Notes under the pieces: generated by a model
Told to the model about the DNA's origin: nothing
Databases searched by the model: none
Seen by the model: the letters and a program-made list of their open reading frames with translations, nothing else
Part shown: positions 45,449-53,729 of the stretch, piece by piece
Numbering within the stretch: the first letter of the stretch is position 1
Layout: every line of letters starts with the position of its first letter
Made by a program: the position numbers and the translations under genes
DNA from: Rhizobium sullae
GTDB lineage: Bacteria > Pseudomonadota > Alphaproteobacteria > Rhizobiales > Rhizobiaceae
Reading direction: 5' to 3'
Assembly (NCBI RefSeq): GCF_025200715.1
Contig: NZ_CP104144.1
Location: 310,001 to 374,000 of the forward strand
Length of the DNA stretch: 64,000 nt

Positions 45449-46432
45449 TCAGTACGCCGCGAGGAGCTCGGCCTTTGCGGGCATGGCGTGGAGGGTCTGG
45501 TCGAAACGGCGGGCGACGGAGCGGACTACGCCGCGCAACCATTGATTGGCGCCGCTCGCATGGGCGCGCTCATGCCAGAGCAGATAGAGGTTCATCTGGT
45601 CAAATTCCCGTGGCGCTTCGATCAGCCGAAGCTGATTGGCCGGCGCGTTTTCGATGATGTATTCGGCATAGGGCCGGGCGGTGGTGAAGACGAGGTCGGT
45701 TTCCGCCAGGATGGCCGGGATAAGGGCATATTCCGGCACGGACATCGCGATCCTCCGCTTCATCCCGAGTTGCGACAGCCTGCCGTCGATCGGGCTGTAG
45801 AAGGCGCTCGATCCCGGCGTCGGCGAGACATGATCGGCATCGAGATAGGTGTGAAGGGTCAGCCGGCCGGCCCGGGCGAGAGGATTAGATCTCTGCACCA
45901 CGCAGGCAATATCGCAATGCAGGAGTGTCGTCGATTTCAGGCTTTGCTGCGGTGCCGGCCAGTTGCCGATCACAAGGTCCACCCGGCCCGCGCCCAGCTC
46001 ATCGATCAGGTCCATTTTTTCGGAAGGGGCGAAGAAATCGACCGAAATGCCGGGCGCCTTCTGGCGGATGCTGGCGGCGAGCGGCGGGATGAGGAAGGCG
46101 CCGAAGCAATTCACGGCGGCGACGCGCATGCGGCTCTGGACCGCGCCAGGATCGAACTGGCTGGTCCGGTTCAGCGTGTTCTTCAGTCCTTCCAGGATGA
46201 GGCCGACCGAAACCATCACCTCTTCTCCCCGTTCCGTCAGAACGAGTTTCTGGCCGCTGCGCACCAGCAGCGGATCAGCGAAGACCTCACGCGCTTTCTT
46301 CAACGATGCGCTAACACTCGGCTGGGTGAGGCCAAGCAGAACGGCAACCTTGGAAACGCTCCTCTCGGTGAGCAGGAGATAGGTTGTGTGGAGCAGTCGG
46401 ACGTCGATCGACGGGTTGATATTCGCATACAC
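45449..46432 (-). CDS. LysR-family regulator (NodD/NahR-like group)
   Basis: 327 aa from GTG 46432, with AGAGGAA six bases upstream; a longer frame to 46630 adds low-homology residues. HTH: VRLLHTTYLLLTERSVSKVA and VLLGLTQPSVSASLKKAREV. Effector domain contains RVAAVNCFGAFLIPPLAASI. It lies in the same direction as the AMP-ligase operon, 132 bases upstream, and probably controls it. The motif LLxTxxxLLxERSVSKVA is typical of the NodD/PcaQ-like branch. Confidence 0.88.
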   Translation of the reverse strand: MYANINPSIDVRLLHTTYLLLTERSVSKVAVLLGLTQPSVSASLKKAREVFADPLLVRSGQKLVLTERGEEVMVSVGLILEGLKNTLNRTSQFDPGAVQSRMRVAAVNCFGAFLIPPLAASIRQKAPGISVDFFAPSEKMDLIDELGAGRVDLVIGNWPAPQQSLKSTTLLHCDIACVVQRSNPLARAGRLTLHTYLDADHVSPTPGSSAFYSPIDGRLSQLGMKRRIAMSVPEYALIPAILAETDLVFTTARPYAEYIIENAPANQLRLIEAPREFDQMNLYLLWHERAHASGANQWLRGVVRSVARRFDQTLHAMPAKAELLAAY

Positions 46433-46859
46433 GGCCGGTTCCTCTCGCAAGTGGATTGCGGGACGCGATGCAAGCGATGTGCCACCCAAAGAACTTGCGT
46501 TGCTCGGGATGGTGTGCCCCCCGATTTCATCGGACATTTCAGCTATTGAGTAATAGTGCGCCTGGTATCCGTTCCCTGGCCTTGGCCGTATGCTCAAGAC
46601 GGATGCCGGCAATGCCTGGGTCCCGGTCAATTGGCAGTTCTAATTCGGTGAGTAATGGAGGCCCCGCAATGACGACATCAAGGCGCGCACTTCTTTCGGG
46701 TTTTCTCGCAATGCCGCTCGTGCCGCTGGCCGGAGCGATCGCTTTCGGACAGGAGGCACCGTTGCTGCCGCTGCCCGACCTGTTGGGGTGGACGGCCCCC
46801 GAGCGGCATCGAAATGTGCCAGAGTGAGCCGTTAACGATCTCAAACGAAGGAGCCGTCC

Positions 46860-47921
46860 GTGGATCAGATTATCCGTATTGGCATGGATACGTCAAAGCA
46901 CGTCTTTCAATTGCATGGTGTAAACGCCGCCGAGCAACCGATCTTGCGCAAGAAGATGCGCCGCAAGGAGATGGTGGATTTCTTTGCGAATTGCCCACCG
47001 ACCGTGATTGCGATCGAAGCCTGCGGCGCTTCGCATCACTGGGCCCGGTTGCTGACGGGGCTCGGACATGAGGTCAAGCTGATCGCGCCACAACTGGCGA
47101 AGCCCTACGTCAAGCGCGGCAAGAATGATGCGGCCGATGCCGAAGCGCTATGCGAGGCGATGAGCCGTCCGACGATGCGGTTCGTTCCGGTGAAGAGTGC
47201 GGATCAGCAAGCCGCGCTGATGCTGGTGGGCATGCGCGAGCGCGCTGTCGCCGCACAGACGCAGCTTGCCAATACAATTCGTGGCTATGCAGCTGAGTTC
47301 GGGCTGACGGCGGCCAAAGGCATGTCTCATATTCCGCTCCTTCTGGAACGCACCATGATTGATGAAAGCGTTCCGGCTGTGGCGCGTGAGCTGTTTACGT
47401 CTCTCGCTGAGGAATTTGCGCAGTTGGGGGATCGCCTGAAAGAGGTGGAGGCAAAACTGATGGCCTGGTATCGCAACAATGAATGTTGTCGCCGTCTTGC
47501 AAAGATCCCTGGTGTCGGACCGATCGGCGCGGTCTTGCTGGCGATGAAAGCTCCGGCCCCGGAACAGTTTACATCCGGAAGGCAGTTTGCCGCCTGGATG
47601 GGCCTAACGCCCAGAGACCATTCGACTGCGGGCAAAGTCAGGCTCGGTGTCATTACGAGGGCCGGCGATGAGACCTTGCGCAAGACATTGGTCGTGGGTG
47701 CGACCTCGCGGCTTCAACAGGTAAGAGCGGGACGTGGAAAGAGCACTTCGCCTTGGCTCATCGAGTTGCTCAAGCGCAAGCCACCCAAGCTCGTGGCTGT
47801 CGCGCTGGCCAACAAGATCGCCCGGATCGCCTGGAAGATAATGGTGACCGGCGAGGACTACAAAGGTAATGCTCGCGACCGGCTCTGGCCTGCGCAGCAT
47901 AGAGAGATCAGTCAGGTCTAG
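46860..47921 (+). CDS. IS110/IS1111 DEDD transposase
   Basis: 353 aa from GTG 46860 (AAGGAGCCGTCC upstream). N-terminal RuvC-like DEDD domain: IRIGMDTSKHVFQLHGV (D), VIAIEACGASHHWARLL (E), KRGKNDAADAEALCEAM (DD). C-terminal transposase_20 domain: RLAKIPGVGPIGAVLLAMKA and FAAWMGLTPRDHSTAGKVRL with the conserved Ser region. Appears intact, so the element may still be mobile. Confidence 0.95.
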   Translation: MDQIIRIGMDTSKHVFQLHGVNAAEQPILRKKMRRKEMVDFFANCPPTVIAIEACGASHHWARLLTGLGHEVKLIAPQLAKPYVKRGKNDAADAEALCEAMSRPTMRFVPVKSADQQAALMLVGMRERAVAAQTQLANTIRGYAAEFGLTAAKGMSHIPLLLERTMIDESVPAVARELFTSLAEEFAQLGDRLKEVEAKLMAWYRNNECCRRLAKIPGVGPIGAVLLAMKAPAPEQFTSGRQFAAWMGLTPRDHSTAGKVRLGVITRAGDETLRKTLVVGATSRLQQVRAGRGKSTSPWLIELLKRKPPKLVAVALANKIARIAWKIMVTGEDYKGNARDRLWPAQHREISQV

Positions 47922-48172
47922 GTTAGCAGGTTACAGATGCTGCCGTGCCGATCTGATGCGTGAACTTGCAAGGAACGAGCAGATGGTGTGATCGATCGAT
48001 CCGAGACGTGGGACACTCCGTATCTCTCAGTGGCCGTTGAAGGTCGCCGACCTGTTTGGAACTCACGTCGCGGAACCCATCTTGGCCAGCGTTCATGTGC
48101 GAGCGCAACAACAGGCCGGACATATGAACGCAAGCGATCTCGATCAAATCATCATAGGAGTTCTTGCAGGGA
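47922..48172 (+). ncRNA. 3' non-coding segment of the IS1111 element, candidate bridge RNA
   Basis: About 250 bases between the transposase stop and the right inverted repeat hold no plausible gene. IS110-family elements are known to encode a bridge RNA in their non-coding end that pairs with target and donor; in the IS1111 subgroup it lies downstream of the transposase. Position and length here agree. I have not modelled the fold, so boundaries are those of the gap. Confidence 0.5.
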
Positions 48173-48203
48173 GGGGGCCGTCCACATATGAGAGATAGGT
48201 GAC

Positions 48204-49481
48204 GTTTTGTACCGGAGACATGGGTGACACTTTTCGCTTTTTGGCGGGAGGTGTTGATGCCGTGGAAAGAGACTTCGGTGATGGAGGAACGTCTACGATT
48301 TGTCGCCCGGCTATTAGAGGGCGAAGGCATGAGCGATGTGTGCCGTGCATTCGGCATCTCGCGCAAGACCGGCTACAAAATCTTCAATCGCTATAAGGAC
48401 GACGGCCTGGAGGCACTGACGGATCGGTCTCGACGGCCGGTGCGTTATGCCAACCAGCTGCCTGAGCCGGTCGAGGCGATGATCGTCTCGTGCAAGAAGA
48501 GCAAGCCGCATTGGGGTGCCAGGAAGATCAGGGAGCTTTTGGTGAAGCGCCTGGCCGGCGATGTGCGCGTGCCGTCGAAGAGTACGGTGCATGCCGTTCT
48601 CGATCGACATGGTCTGGTCGCCCATGCCCGCAAGCGGCAACGACATCGAGCCGAAGGGACAGCCTTGTCACAGGCATTACTGCCGAACGATCTGTGGTGT
48701 GCCGACTTCAAGGGCGAGTTCAAGCTCGGCGATGGCCGATACTGTTACCCGCTGACGGTCACCGACCAGGCGTCACGTTATCTTCTCGCCTGCGAAGCCT
48801 TTGAATCGACACGAGAACGGGCTGTCTTCGACGCGTTCCGGCGGCTGTTTACCGAATGCGGCCTGCCGACGGCGATCCGCAGCGACAACGGCTTGCCGTT
48901 CGCCAGCCCCAACGGGCTCTACAATCTGTCGAAGCTGTCGGTGTGGTGGCTGAGGCTCGGGATCACGCTGGAGCGCATCAGGCCGGGCCGTCCCCAAGAA
49001 AACGGCCGGCATGAGCGCATGCACCTGACGCTGAAGAAAGAGGCGACCAGACCACCGGGCAAAAACATCCTCCAGCAGCAGGCCCGCTTCGACGCTTTCG
49101 TCAGCGAATTCAATCAGGAGCGGCCGCACGAGGCGCTCAACATGAAGGTGCCGGCAGATCTCTACGTCGCTTCGTCACGCCCCTATCAGGGCCTGCCGGA
49201 GATCGACTACCCCTTCCACGATCGCGATGCGCTGGTGACCAATTGCGGCCGCATCTGCATCTTCTACCGCAAGAAGGTCAACATCTCGACCGTGCTGGCA
49301 GGACAGAAACTGGGACTCAAGGAAGTCGACGACGGTATTTGGCTCGTCAGCTTCATGCAGTATGATCTGGGATATATCGACCTGGAGCAGAGGACCTTGC
49401 AAACCATCGACAACCCGTTCGGCACGAGGTTGTCACCCATGTCTTAGGTACGATCTGTTACCGATGTCTCCGGGTCGGACA
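48204..49481 (+). mobile_element. IS481 family element
   Basis: Left end region contains CCGGAGACATGGGTGACA (48211-48228), and the right end read inverted gives TGTCCGAC then CCGGAGACATCGGTAACA (49456-49481), imperfect inverted repeats matching at 16 of 18 inner bases. One DDE transposase gene fills the space. The element abuts the right end of the IS1111 element, and its right end meets the resumed dioxygenase sequence. Confidence 0.82.
48257..49447 (+). CDS. IS481-type DDE transposase
   Basis: 396 aa from ATG 48257 (GGGAGGTG upstream). N-terminal helix-turn-helix: LEGEGMSDVCRAFGISRKTG. Integrase core with DDE residues in LWCADFKGEFKLGDGRYC, TAIRSDNGLPFASPNG and IRPGRPQENGRHERMHLTLK. C-terminal tail includes NQERPHEALNMKVPADLYV. 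Intact; length normal for rhizobial IS481 members. Confidence 0.94.
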   Translation: MPWKETSVMEERLRFVARLLEGEGMSDVCRAFGISRKTGYKIFNRYKDDGLEALTDRSRRPVRYANQLPEPVEAMIVSCKKSKPHWGARKIRELLVKRLAGDVRVPSKSTVHAVLDRHGLVAHARKRQRHRAEGTALSQALLPNDLWCADFKGEFKLGDGRYCYPLTVTDQASRYLLACEAFESTRERAVFDAFRRLFTECGLPTAIRSDNGLPFASPNGLYNLSKLSVWWLRLGITLERIRPGRPQENGRHERMHLTLKKEATRPPGKNILQQQARFDAFVSEFNQERPHEALNMKVPADLYVASSRPYQGLPEIDYPFHDRDALVTNCGRICIFYRKKVNISTVLAGQKLGLKEVDDGIWLVSFMQYDLGYIDLEQRTLQTIDNPFGTRLSPMS

Positions 49482-50137
49482 CGCTGACGCGCGCCTGCGC
49501 CGACGGAGATGAACCCACGCCCGCCCGTGAGGCCGGTCCGTTCTTCAAGCCGAATTCACCGTTGAAGCAGGATCTCTATCTGGATGCGCCGCGCGGCGAG
49601 CGCATCACCATCGCCGGCTATGTCCTCGGTGATCGCTGTCGCCCAACGCCGCGGAGCCTCGTTGAGATCTGGCAAGCGGATGAAAACGGCGAGTACGATC
49701 GTCGGGGCTTCCGCTTGCGGGGACATCAGTTCGCCGACGAGCAGGGACGCTGGTGGTTCAACACCGTCGTGCCGGCGCTGTATCCGGGACGCACGCGACA
49801 CTTCCATTTCAGGGTTCAACGGCCGGGCGGATATGTCCTGACGACGCAGCTCTTCTTTCCGGGCGAGCCGAGTAATGCACGCGACCGGATCGTCGATGAA
49901 ACGCTGCTCATGACGATCAGCCCCGCGGGCGACGGTCAGTTCGCGCGCTTCGACTTCGTGGTCTGACCCATGGGTCGCCGCAGCGATCGGCAACGCGATC
50001 TTCCATGCCACGGGGCGGCGGCTTCGAGAACCGCCGATCCGCATCGAGCATCTTTTCTGGGAGGTTCGATCGACCAGCCGGCGGCGCGCCGAGGTCCGTG
50101 CATGAGGCAGGCTTAGAAAAGATGAGGAGACTATTGC

Positions 50138-50582
50138 ATGAGCGAACAGCAGGATTCTGATCGTCAACCGACGTGGCTTCATCGGTGCTTTGGGCACAGG
50201 AGCCATCACACTGGCTACAACACCTTTCTTTTCCGGTAAGGCCCACGCCTAAGGCCAACCGAGCGTGCCGGCGACGGCCTCCACGACATCTGCACGAACG
50301 CGAACGAGTCCGAGAACGCAACAGACCCTCACGATACTCGGTCTCGGGACCTTCCTGACCTTTGACGCCCGCCCGGGCGACGACCGCAGGAACCTCGGCG
50401 AGGTCTTTCGGCGCTACTGGGGGCGGTGTCGGGTCATCGACACGTCGCCTCTCTACGGATCGGCGGAAGTCTCTGTTGGCCGTTCCTTGCGGGCACACCG
50501 GAGGCATCCGAGATTTTCGGGCTTGTTCCTCGGTCCACTTGATCGCACTAGAGGTCGGCGACTTGTAGATGCATTCGAGTAA
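50138..50582 (+). pseudogene. Tat-signal aldo/keto reductase, frameshifted and truncated
   Basis: One frame gives a twin-arginine signal INRRGF-like stretch (NRRGFIGALGTGAITLATTP, 50166-50225). After further decay a second frame gives LGLGTFLTFDARPGDDRRNL, GEVFRRYWGRCRVIDTSPLY and GSAEVSVG, the N-terminal strand and catalytic Asp/Tyr region of an aldo/keto reductase. Catalytic Lys and the rest of the barrel are missing; the frame ends inside the tail of the GntR gene on the other strand. It decays next to the split dioxygenase, and both had Tat signals, so they may once have worked together. Confidence 0.68.
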
Positions 50583-51231
50583 ATGCGATTAAGCTTTCGA
50601 TGTGGTGGGCAACAGCCCGGCGCGTTTCCTCGACGTCGCCCCGGTCGATCGCCTCGATGATAACAAGGTGTTCCGTGGAGTCCGGCTTCAGGCGATCTTT
50701 CAGGCGGTCGATTTCGAAGAGACGCGTGGTCGCCCGAAGCTCCCGCAGTACCTTTGCCATTACCGCGTTGCCGCAATGATCGATGATCATATTATGGAGA
50801 TTGTCGTCCGAGAACCAGTGCGCGTCTGTGTGATACGCAGTCGCGTCCAAAAGGTCGTGGATTTCCTGCCGGACGCTCATCAAAAGACGTCGCGGAATAG
50901 CGTTGATCGACAGTACCGCTGCTTCAGGTTCGATCAACAACCTCAGTTTCAAGCTTTGAAGATACTCGCCGATATCCACCTGTCGCACGACGTAGTTTCG
51001 GCCATCACCCTTGCGAACCAGGCCTTCGCCCTCTAACCTCTGAAGCGCTTCGCGCAGCGGTGTCCTCGAAATCCCGAGTGTCTCGGCAAGCCTTGCCTCA
51101 ACGATGACATGCCCGCCTTTCAGCCGGCGATGCCGGATCATGTCGGACACGGCCTTGTAGGTCAGCGATGCAAGATTATGCTGCCCTTTCTCCGCAATTT
51201 TCCGACCCGGGGCCGCTAAAGCGTCTGTCAC
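50548..51231 (-). CDS. GntR-family regulator, FadR/FCD type
   Basis: 227 aa. Winged helix (about 20-85): VEARLAETLGISRTPLREAL and QRLEGEGLVRKGDGRNYVVR. C-terminal FCD domain (about 90-215) with metal-ligand motif pattern DAHWFSDDNLHNMIIDHCGN and HLVIIEAIDRGDVEETRRAV. Divergent from a second GntR gene. Its 3' end overlaps the aldo/keto reductase remnant. Confidence 0.9.
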   Translation of the reverse strand: MTDALAAPGRKIAEKGQHNLASLTYKAVSDMIRHRRLKGGHVIVEARLAETLGISRTPLREALQRLEGEGLVRKGDGRNYVVRQVDIGEYLQSLKLRLLIEPEAAVLSINAIPRRLLMSVRQEIHDLLDATAYHTDAHWFSDDNLHNMIIDHCGNAVMAKVLRELRATTRLFEIDRLKDRLKPDSTEHLVIIEAIDRGDVEETRRAVAHHIESLIAFTRMHLQVADL

Positions 51232-51343
51232 CGTTCGCTATTTCCTTGTTCTTTAAGGCGTTGGCCGCACGACGCGGCAACGCGCTTTCCTTACGCGATC
51301 ACTTGTTACATATGATAGCCGATTTGGAAAAGGACTGGAACGA

Positions 51344-51997
51344 GTGCAGATGGACGATGGTCTGAATGAAGTTGGCGACTCCAGCCTTGCTGACGAAACC
51401 TACCGTTCCCTGCTGGCTGATATTCTATCAGCCAGGCTCGCGGGGGGATCGGTCGTCCAGCAACGCCGCCTGGCGACGAAACATGCTGTTTCGCGTTCTC
51501 CCATGCGCCACGCGCTGGGACGTCTCGAAGGGGAGGGACTACTTGTCAGAAACGAAAAAGGCGTTCTCTCCGTCAGGGTCATCAGTCTCAAGGATTACCT
51601 TGACAGTCTCACCATGAGGATGCTGCTCGAACCAACTGCGGCCGCGCTCGCCAGTCCTCACGTTTCGCGACTTGAACTGGACCCTTTGGCAAGGATGCTT
51701 GACGAGATCGAGGCCGACCCCGAACCTGACCCCGAGGTGGTTTGGGCGTTCGACGACGCGCTTCACAACTATATCGCAAGCGAGAGCCGCAACCCCTTTA
51801 TGGCGGCTACCATCGGGGAGATGCGACGCTACACAACGATCTTTGAGCGGCAACTGCCCGTTGTTCGCGCTAAGCCGGGCGTGCGAGAACATAGAGCGAT
51901 CCTGCTTGCCTTGGCCTCCAACGATGCCGAGGCCGCCCGCCGAGCCATGACCGATCATCTCGAAGTTGTCCGTCAGGGCGTTCTTGCGAACTACTGA
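51344..51997 (+). CDS. GntR-family regulator, FCD type
   Basis: 217 aa from GTG 51344 with AAGGA upstream; ATG 51350 is an alternative two codons later. Winged helix: QRRLATKHAVSRSPMRHALG and RLEGEGLLVRNEKGVLSVRV. FCD domain with VVWAFDDALHNYIASESRNP and EHRAILLALASNDAEAARRA. It lies 112 bases upstream of the binding-protein gene, with a perfect palindrome between, so it is the likely local repressor of the catabolic cluster. Confidence 0.9.
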   Translation: MQMDDGLNEVGDSSLADETYRSLLADILSARLAGGSVVQQRRLATKHAVSRSPMRHALGRLEGEGLLVRNEKGVLSVRVISLKDYLDSLTMRMLLEPTAAALASPHVSRLELDPLARMLDEIEADPEPDPEVVWAFDDALHNYIASESRNPFMAATIGEMRRYTTIFERQLPVVRAKPGVREHRAILLALASNDAEAARRAMTDHLEVVRQGVLANY

Positions 51998-52041
51998 ATC
52001 CGATGAAAATGCACTTGCATTCGCGGGGGACTTTTGTATAA

Positions 52042-52057
52042 AAGTGGGATCCCACTT
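52042..52057. promoter_or_regulatory. Perfect 16-bp palindrome upstream of the transporter cluster
   Basis: AAGTGGGATCCCACTT, a fully self-complementary 16-mer, 51 bases before the binding-protein ATG. Immediately upstream is CTTTTGTATAAAAG. Position and symmetry fit an operator for one of the two GntR regulators. Confidence 0.6.
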
Positions 52058-52108
52058 GAATGCACGGTCGGGATCCAACGATAAAGAACCGAACTCCAGA
52101 GGCTCTCC

Positions 52109-52945
52109 ATGCTCCGTTCACACTTCTCTCGCAGCGTTTTTGCCGCGTCCTTCCTGTCGATCACAGCGTCTTTTGCCTTCGCTCAGTCCTGCGAACCCAA
52201 AGTGGTGGCAGGCGAGTTGATCAAGCCCGGTACGCTCGTCATGTCGACCAATCCAACGCTTCCTCCGCTCCAGTTCATCGATTCCACTGGCGATCTGAAG
52301 GGCATGCGCATCGACCTCGGCAAAGAGATCGCCAAACGCCTTTGCCTTGAGCCCGAGTATGTCCGCATCGAATTCTCCGCGATGGTTCCGGGTCTGCAGG
52401 CTGGCCGCTGGGACATGATCAATACGGGCATTTTCTTCACCGAGGAACGCACCAAGATCATGCAGATGATCCCCTATGAAGATCAGGCCATCAGCATCTC
52501 CGTGGCGCCGGATTCGAAGAAAAACGTCACCGCAAAAGATGATCTGGCCGGCATGACGATCGGTGTCGAAATCGGTGGTTTCGAGGAAACAAAGACACGC
52601 CTTCTCGACAAGGAACTGCGTGACGCGGGCAAAGAAGGCCTGACCATCCAGACGTTCGATAATTTCGCCTTGGCCTTCCAGGCTCTGCGGGCAGGCCAGG
52701 TGCAGGGTGTCGTGTCGATCGACGCGGTTGCGAAGGAGTACGATTCTCGCGGGGACTTCAAACGGGCAATCAGCGGCCTCTACCCCGCTCCGGTTTCTGT
52801 CGCATTCAAAAGCTCGGCTTTGGCTGATGCCGTGTCTGCAACGTTGAAAGACATGAAGACGGATGGATCTCTGAAGGCGCTCTTTGACAAATACGGTCTG
52901 CCGATGGTCGCGGGTGACTATTCGGTCAAAGGCCCCGGTCGCTGA
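52109..52945 (+). CDS. Periplasmic binding protein, amino-acid type (family 3)
   Basis: 278 aa. Signal peptide MLRSHFSRSVFAASFLSITA, SFAFAQ; mature fold VMSTNPTLPPLQFIDSTGDL, GMRIDLGKEIAKRLCLEPEY and MINTGIFFTEERTKIMQMIP. First structural gene of the cluster. Probably binds the cyclic or amino-acid-like substrate handled by the downstream enzymes. Confidence 0.91.
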   Translation: MLRSHFSRSVFAASFLSITASFAFAQSCEPKVVAGELIKPGTLVMSTNPTLPPLQFIDSTGDLKGMRIDLGKEIAKRLCLEPEYVRIEFSAMVPGLQAGRWDMINTGIFFTEERTKIMQMIPYEDQAISISVAPDSKKNVTAKDDLAGMTIGVEIGGFEETKTRLLDKELRDAGKEGLTIQTFDNFALAFQALRAGQVQGVVSIDAVAKEYDSRGDFKRAISGLYPAPVSVAFKSSALADAVSATLKDMKTDGSLKALFDKYGLPMVAGDYSVKGPGR

Positions 52946-53021
52946 ACTGATTTCAAAGATCGTTTAGAGATGAGGCGGGGGCGACCACGTCGCGCCAAAC
53001 CTCTTGTAGAAGGTCGTCTTC

Positions 53022-53714
53022 ATGTCGCTTTGGAACTGGTCTGGGTTCTTCGGTTATCTGTTCAACCCCTTTATACTTGGCGGGGTGTTCACGACCGTCT
53101 GGCTCACCGTCGTCTCGTTGATTGCGGGGCTTATTCTGGGCTTTGCCCTTGCATTGATGCGGCGATCGTCGCGGCGGGTGCCATACTCCCTTGCCAAGGC
53201 GTATATCTGGCTTTTTCGCGGCACGCCGCTTCTTGTACAGTTGATTGCGATCTACACGGCGCTTCCGCTGTTCGGCATCAAGTTCACCGTCATAGAGGCG
53301 GCATTGCTCGGATTGGCTCTCAACGAGGCGGCGTATCTCGCGGAGATCATTCGCGCCGGTATCGAAGCCGTGCCGGAAGGCCAGACCAGGGCAGCACGCG
53401 CGCTCGGCATGACGGAGCGTCAGATCATGCGCTATATCGTGATGCCGCAAGCCTTCAAAGTTATCGTTCCGCCTCTCGGCAATTCGGTGAACGGTCTCTT
53501 GAAAACGACCTCTGTCACCTCCGTCATCTCGGTCGAAGAACTCCTTCGCCGGACCCAGGTTCTCATCCAGGAGCGGTTCATGGTGCTCGAACTGTTTGCG
53601 GTCGCGGCGATTTATTACCTCCTCCTCACAACACTCTGGGACTTCTTCCAGAGCCATATCGAAAAGCGTCTCGGTCAAGCCGGATCGCGGCTTTCCATTA
53701 ACGAGAAGCGCTAG
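53022..53714 (+). CDS. ABC transporter permease, amino-acid type
   Basis: 230 aa, about five membrane helices. EAA loop: EGQTRAARALGMTERQIMRY and VMPQAFKVIVPPLGNSVNGL. HisM/GlnP family. The partner ATPase is separated from it by two enzyme genes (57562-58290), which shows that the enzymes are built into the transporter operon. Confidence 0.92.
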   Translation: MSLWNWSGFFGYLFNPFILGGVFTTVWLTVVSLIAGLILGFALALMRRSSRRVPYSLAKAYIWLFRGTPLLVQLIAIYTALPLFGIKFTVIEAALLGLALNEAAYLAEIIRAGIEAVPEGQTRAARALGMTERQIMRYIVMPQAFKVIVPPLGNSVNGLLKTTSVTSVISVEELLRRTQVLIQERFMVLELFAVAAIYYLLLTTLWDFFQSHIEKRLGQAGSRLSINEKR

Positions 53715-53729
53715 AACCAGGATTTTCAA

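Larger units (their letters stand above)
46781..48190 (+). mobile_element. IS110 family element, IS1111 subgroup
   Basis: Subterminal inverted repeats GTGGACGGCCCCC (46788-46800) and GGGGGCCGTCCAC (48173-48185), 13 of 13 bases, similar to the TGGAC...CCCCC repeats of IS1111 elements. A DEDD transposase gene lies inside with a short 5' and a roughly 250-base 3' non-coding segment, the asymmetry typical of IS1111. No flanking duplication, as expected for this family. Exact tips are a few bases outside the repeats and are approximate. Confidence 0.85.
46669..49966 (+). pseudogene. Intradiol ring-cleavage dioxygenase gene split by two IS elements
   Basis: The 5' part (46669-46787) encodes a twin-arginine signal MTTSRRALLSGFLAMPLVPL and LPLPDLLG. 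The 3' part (49482-49966) resumes at LTRACADGDEPTPAREAGPF, then FKPNSPLKQDLYLDAPRGER, VEIWQADENGEYDRRG, RHFHFRVQRPGGYVLTTQLF and FPGEPSNARDR. This is the protocatechuate 3,4-dioxygenase-like fold with the expected tyrosine and histidine ligands in YDRRG and RHFHF. Almost no coding sequence is missing between the halves. All intervening 2.7 kb is insertion sequence, so the gene was intact before the two insertions. Confidence 0.85.
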
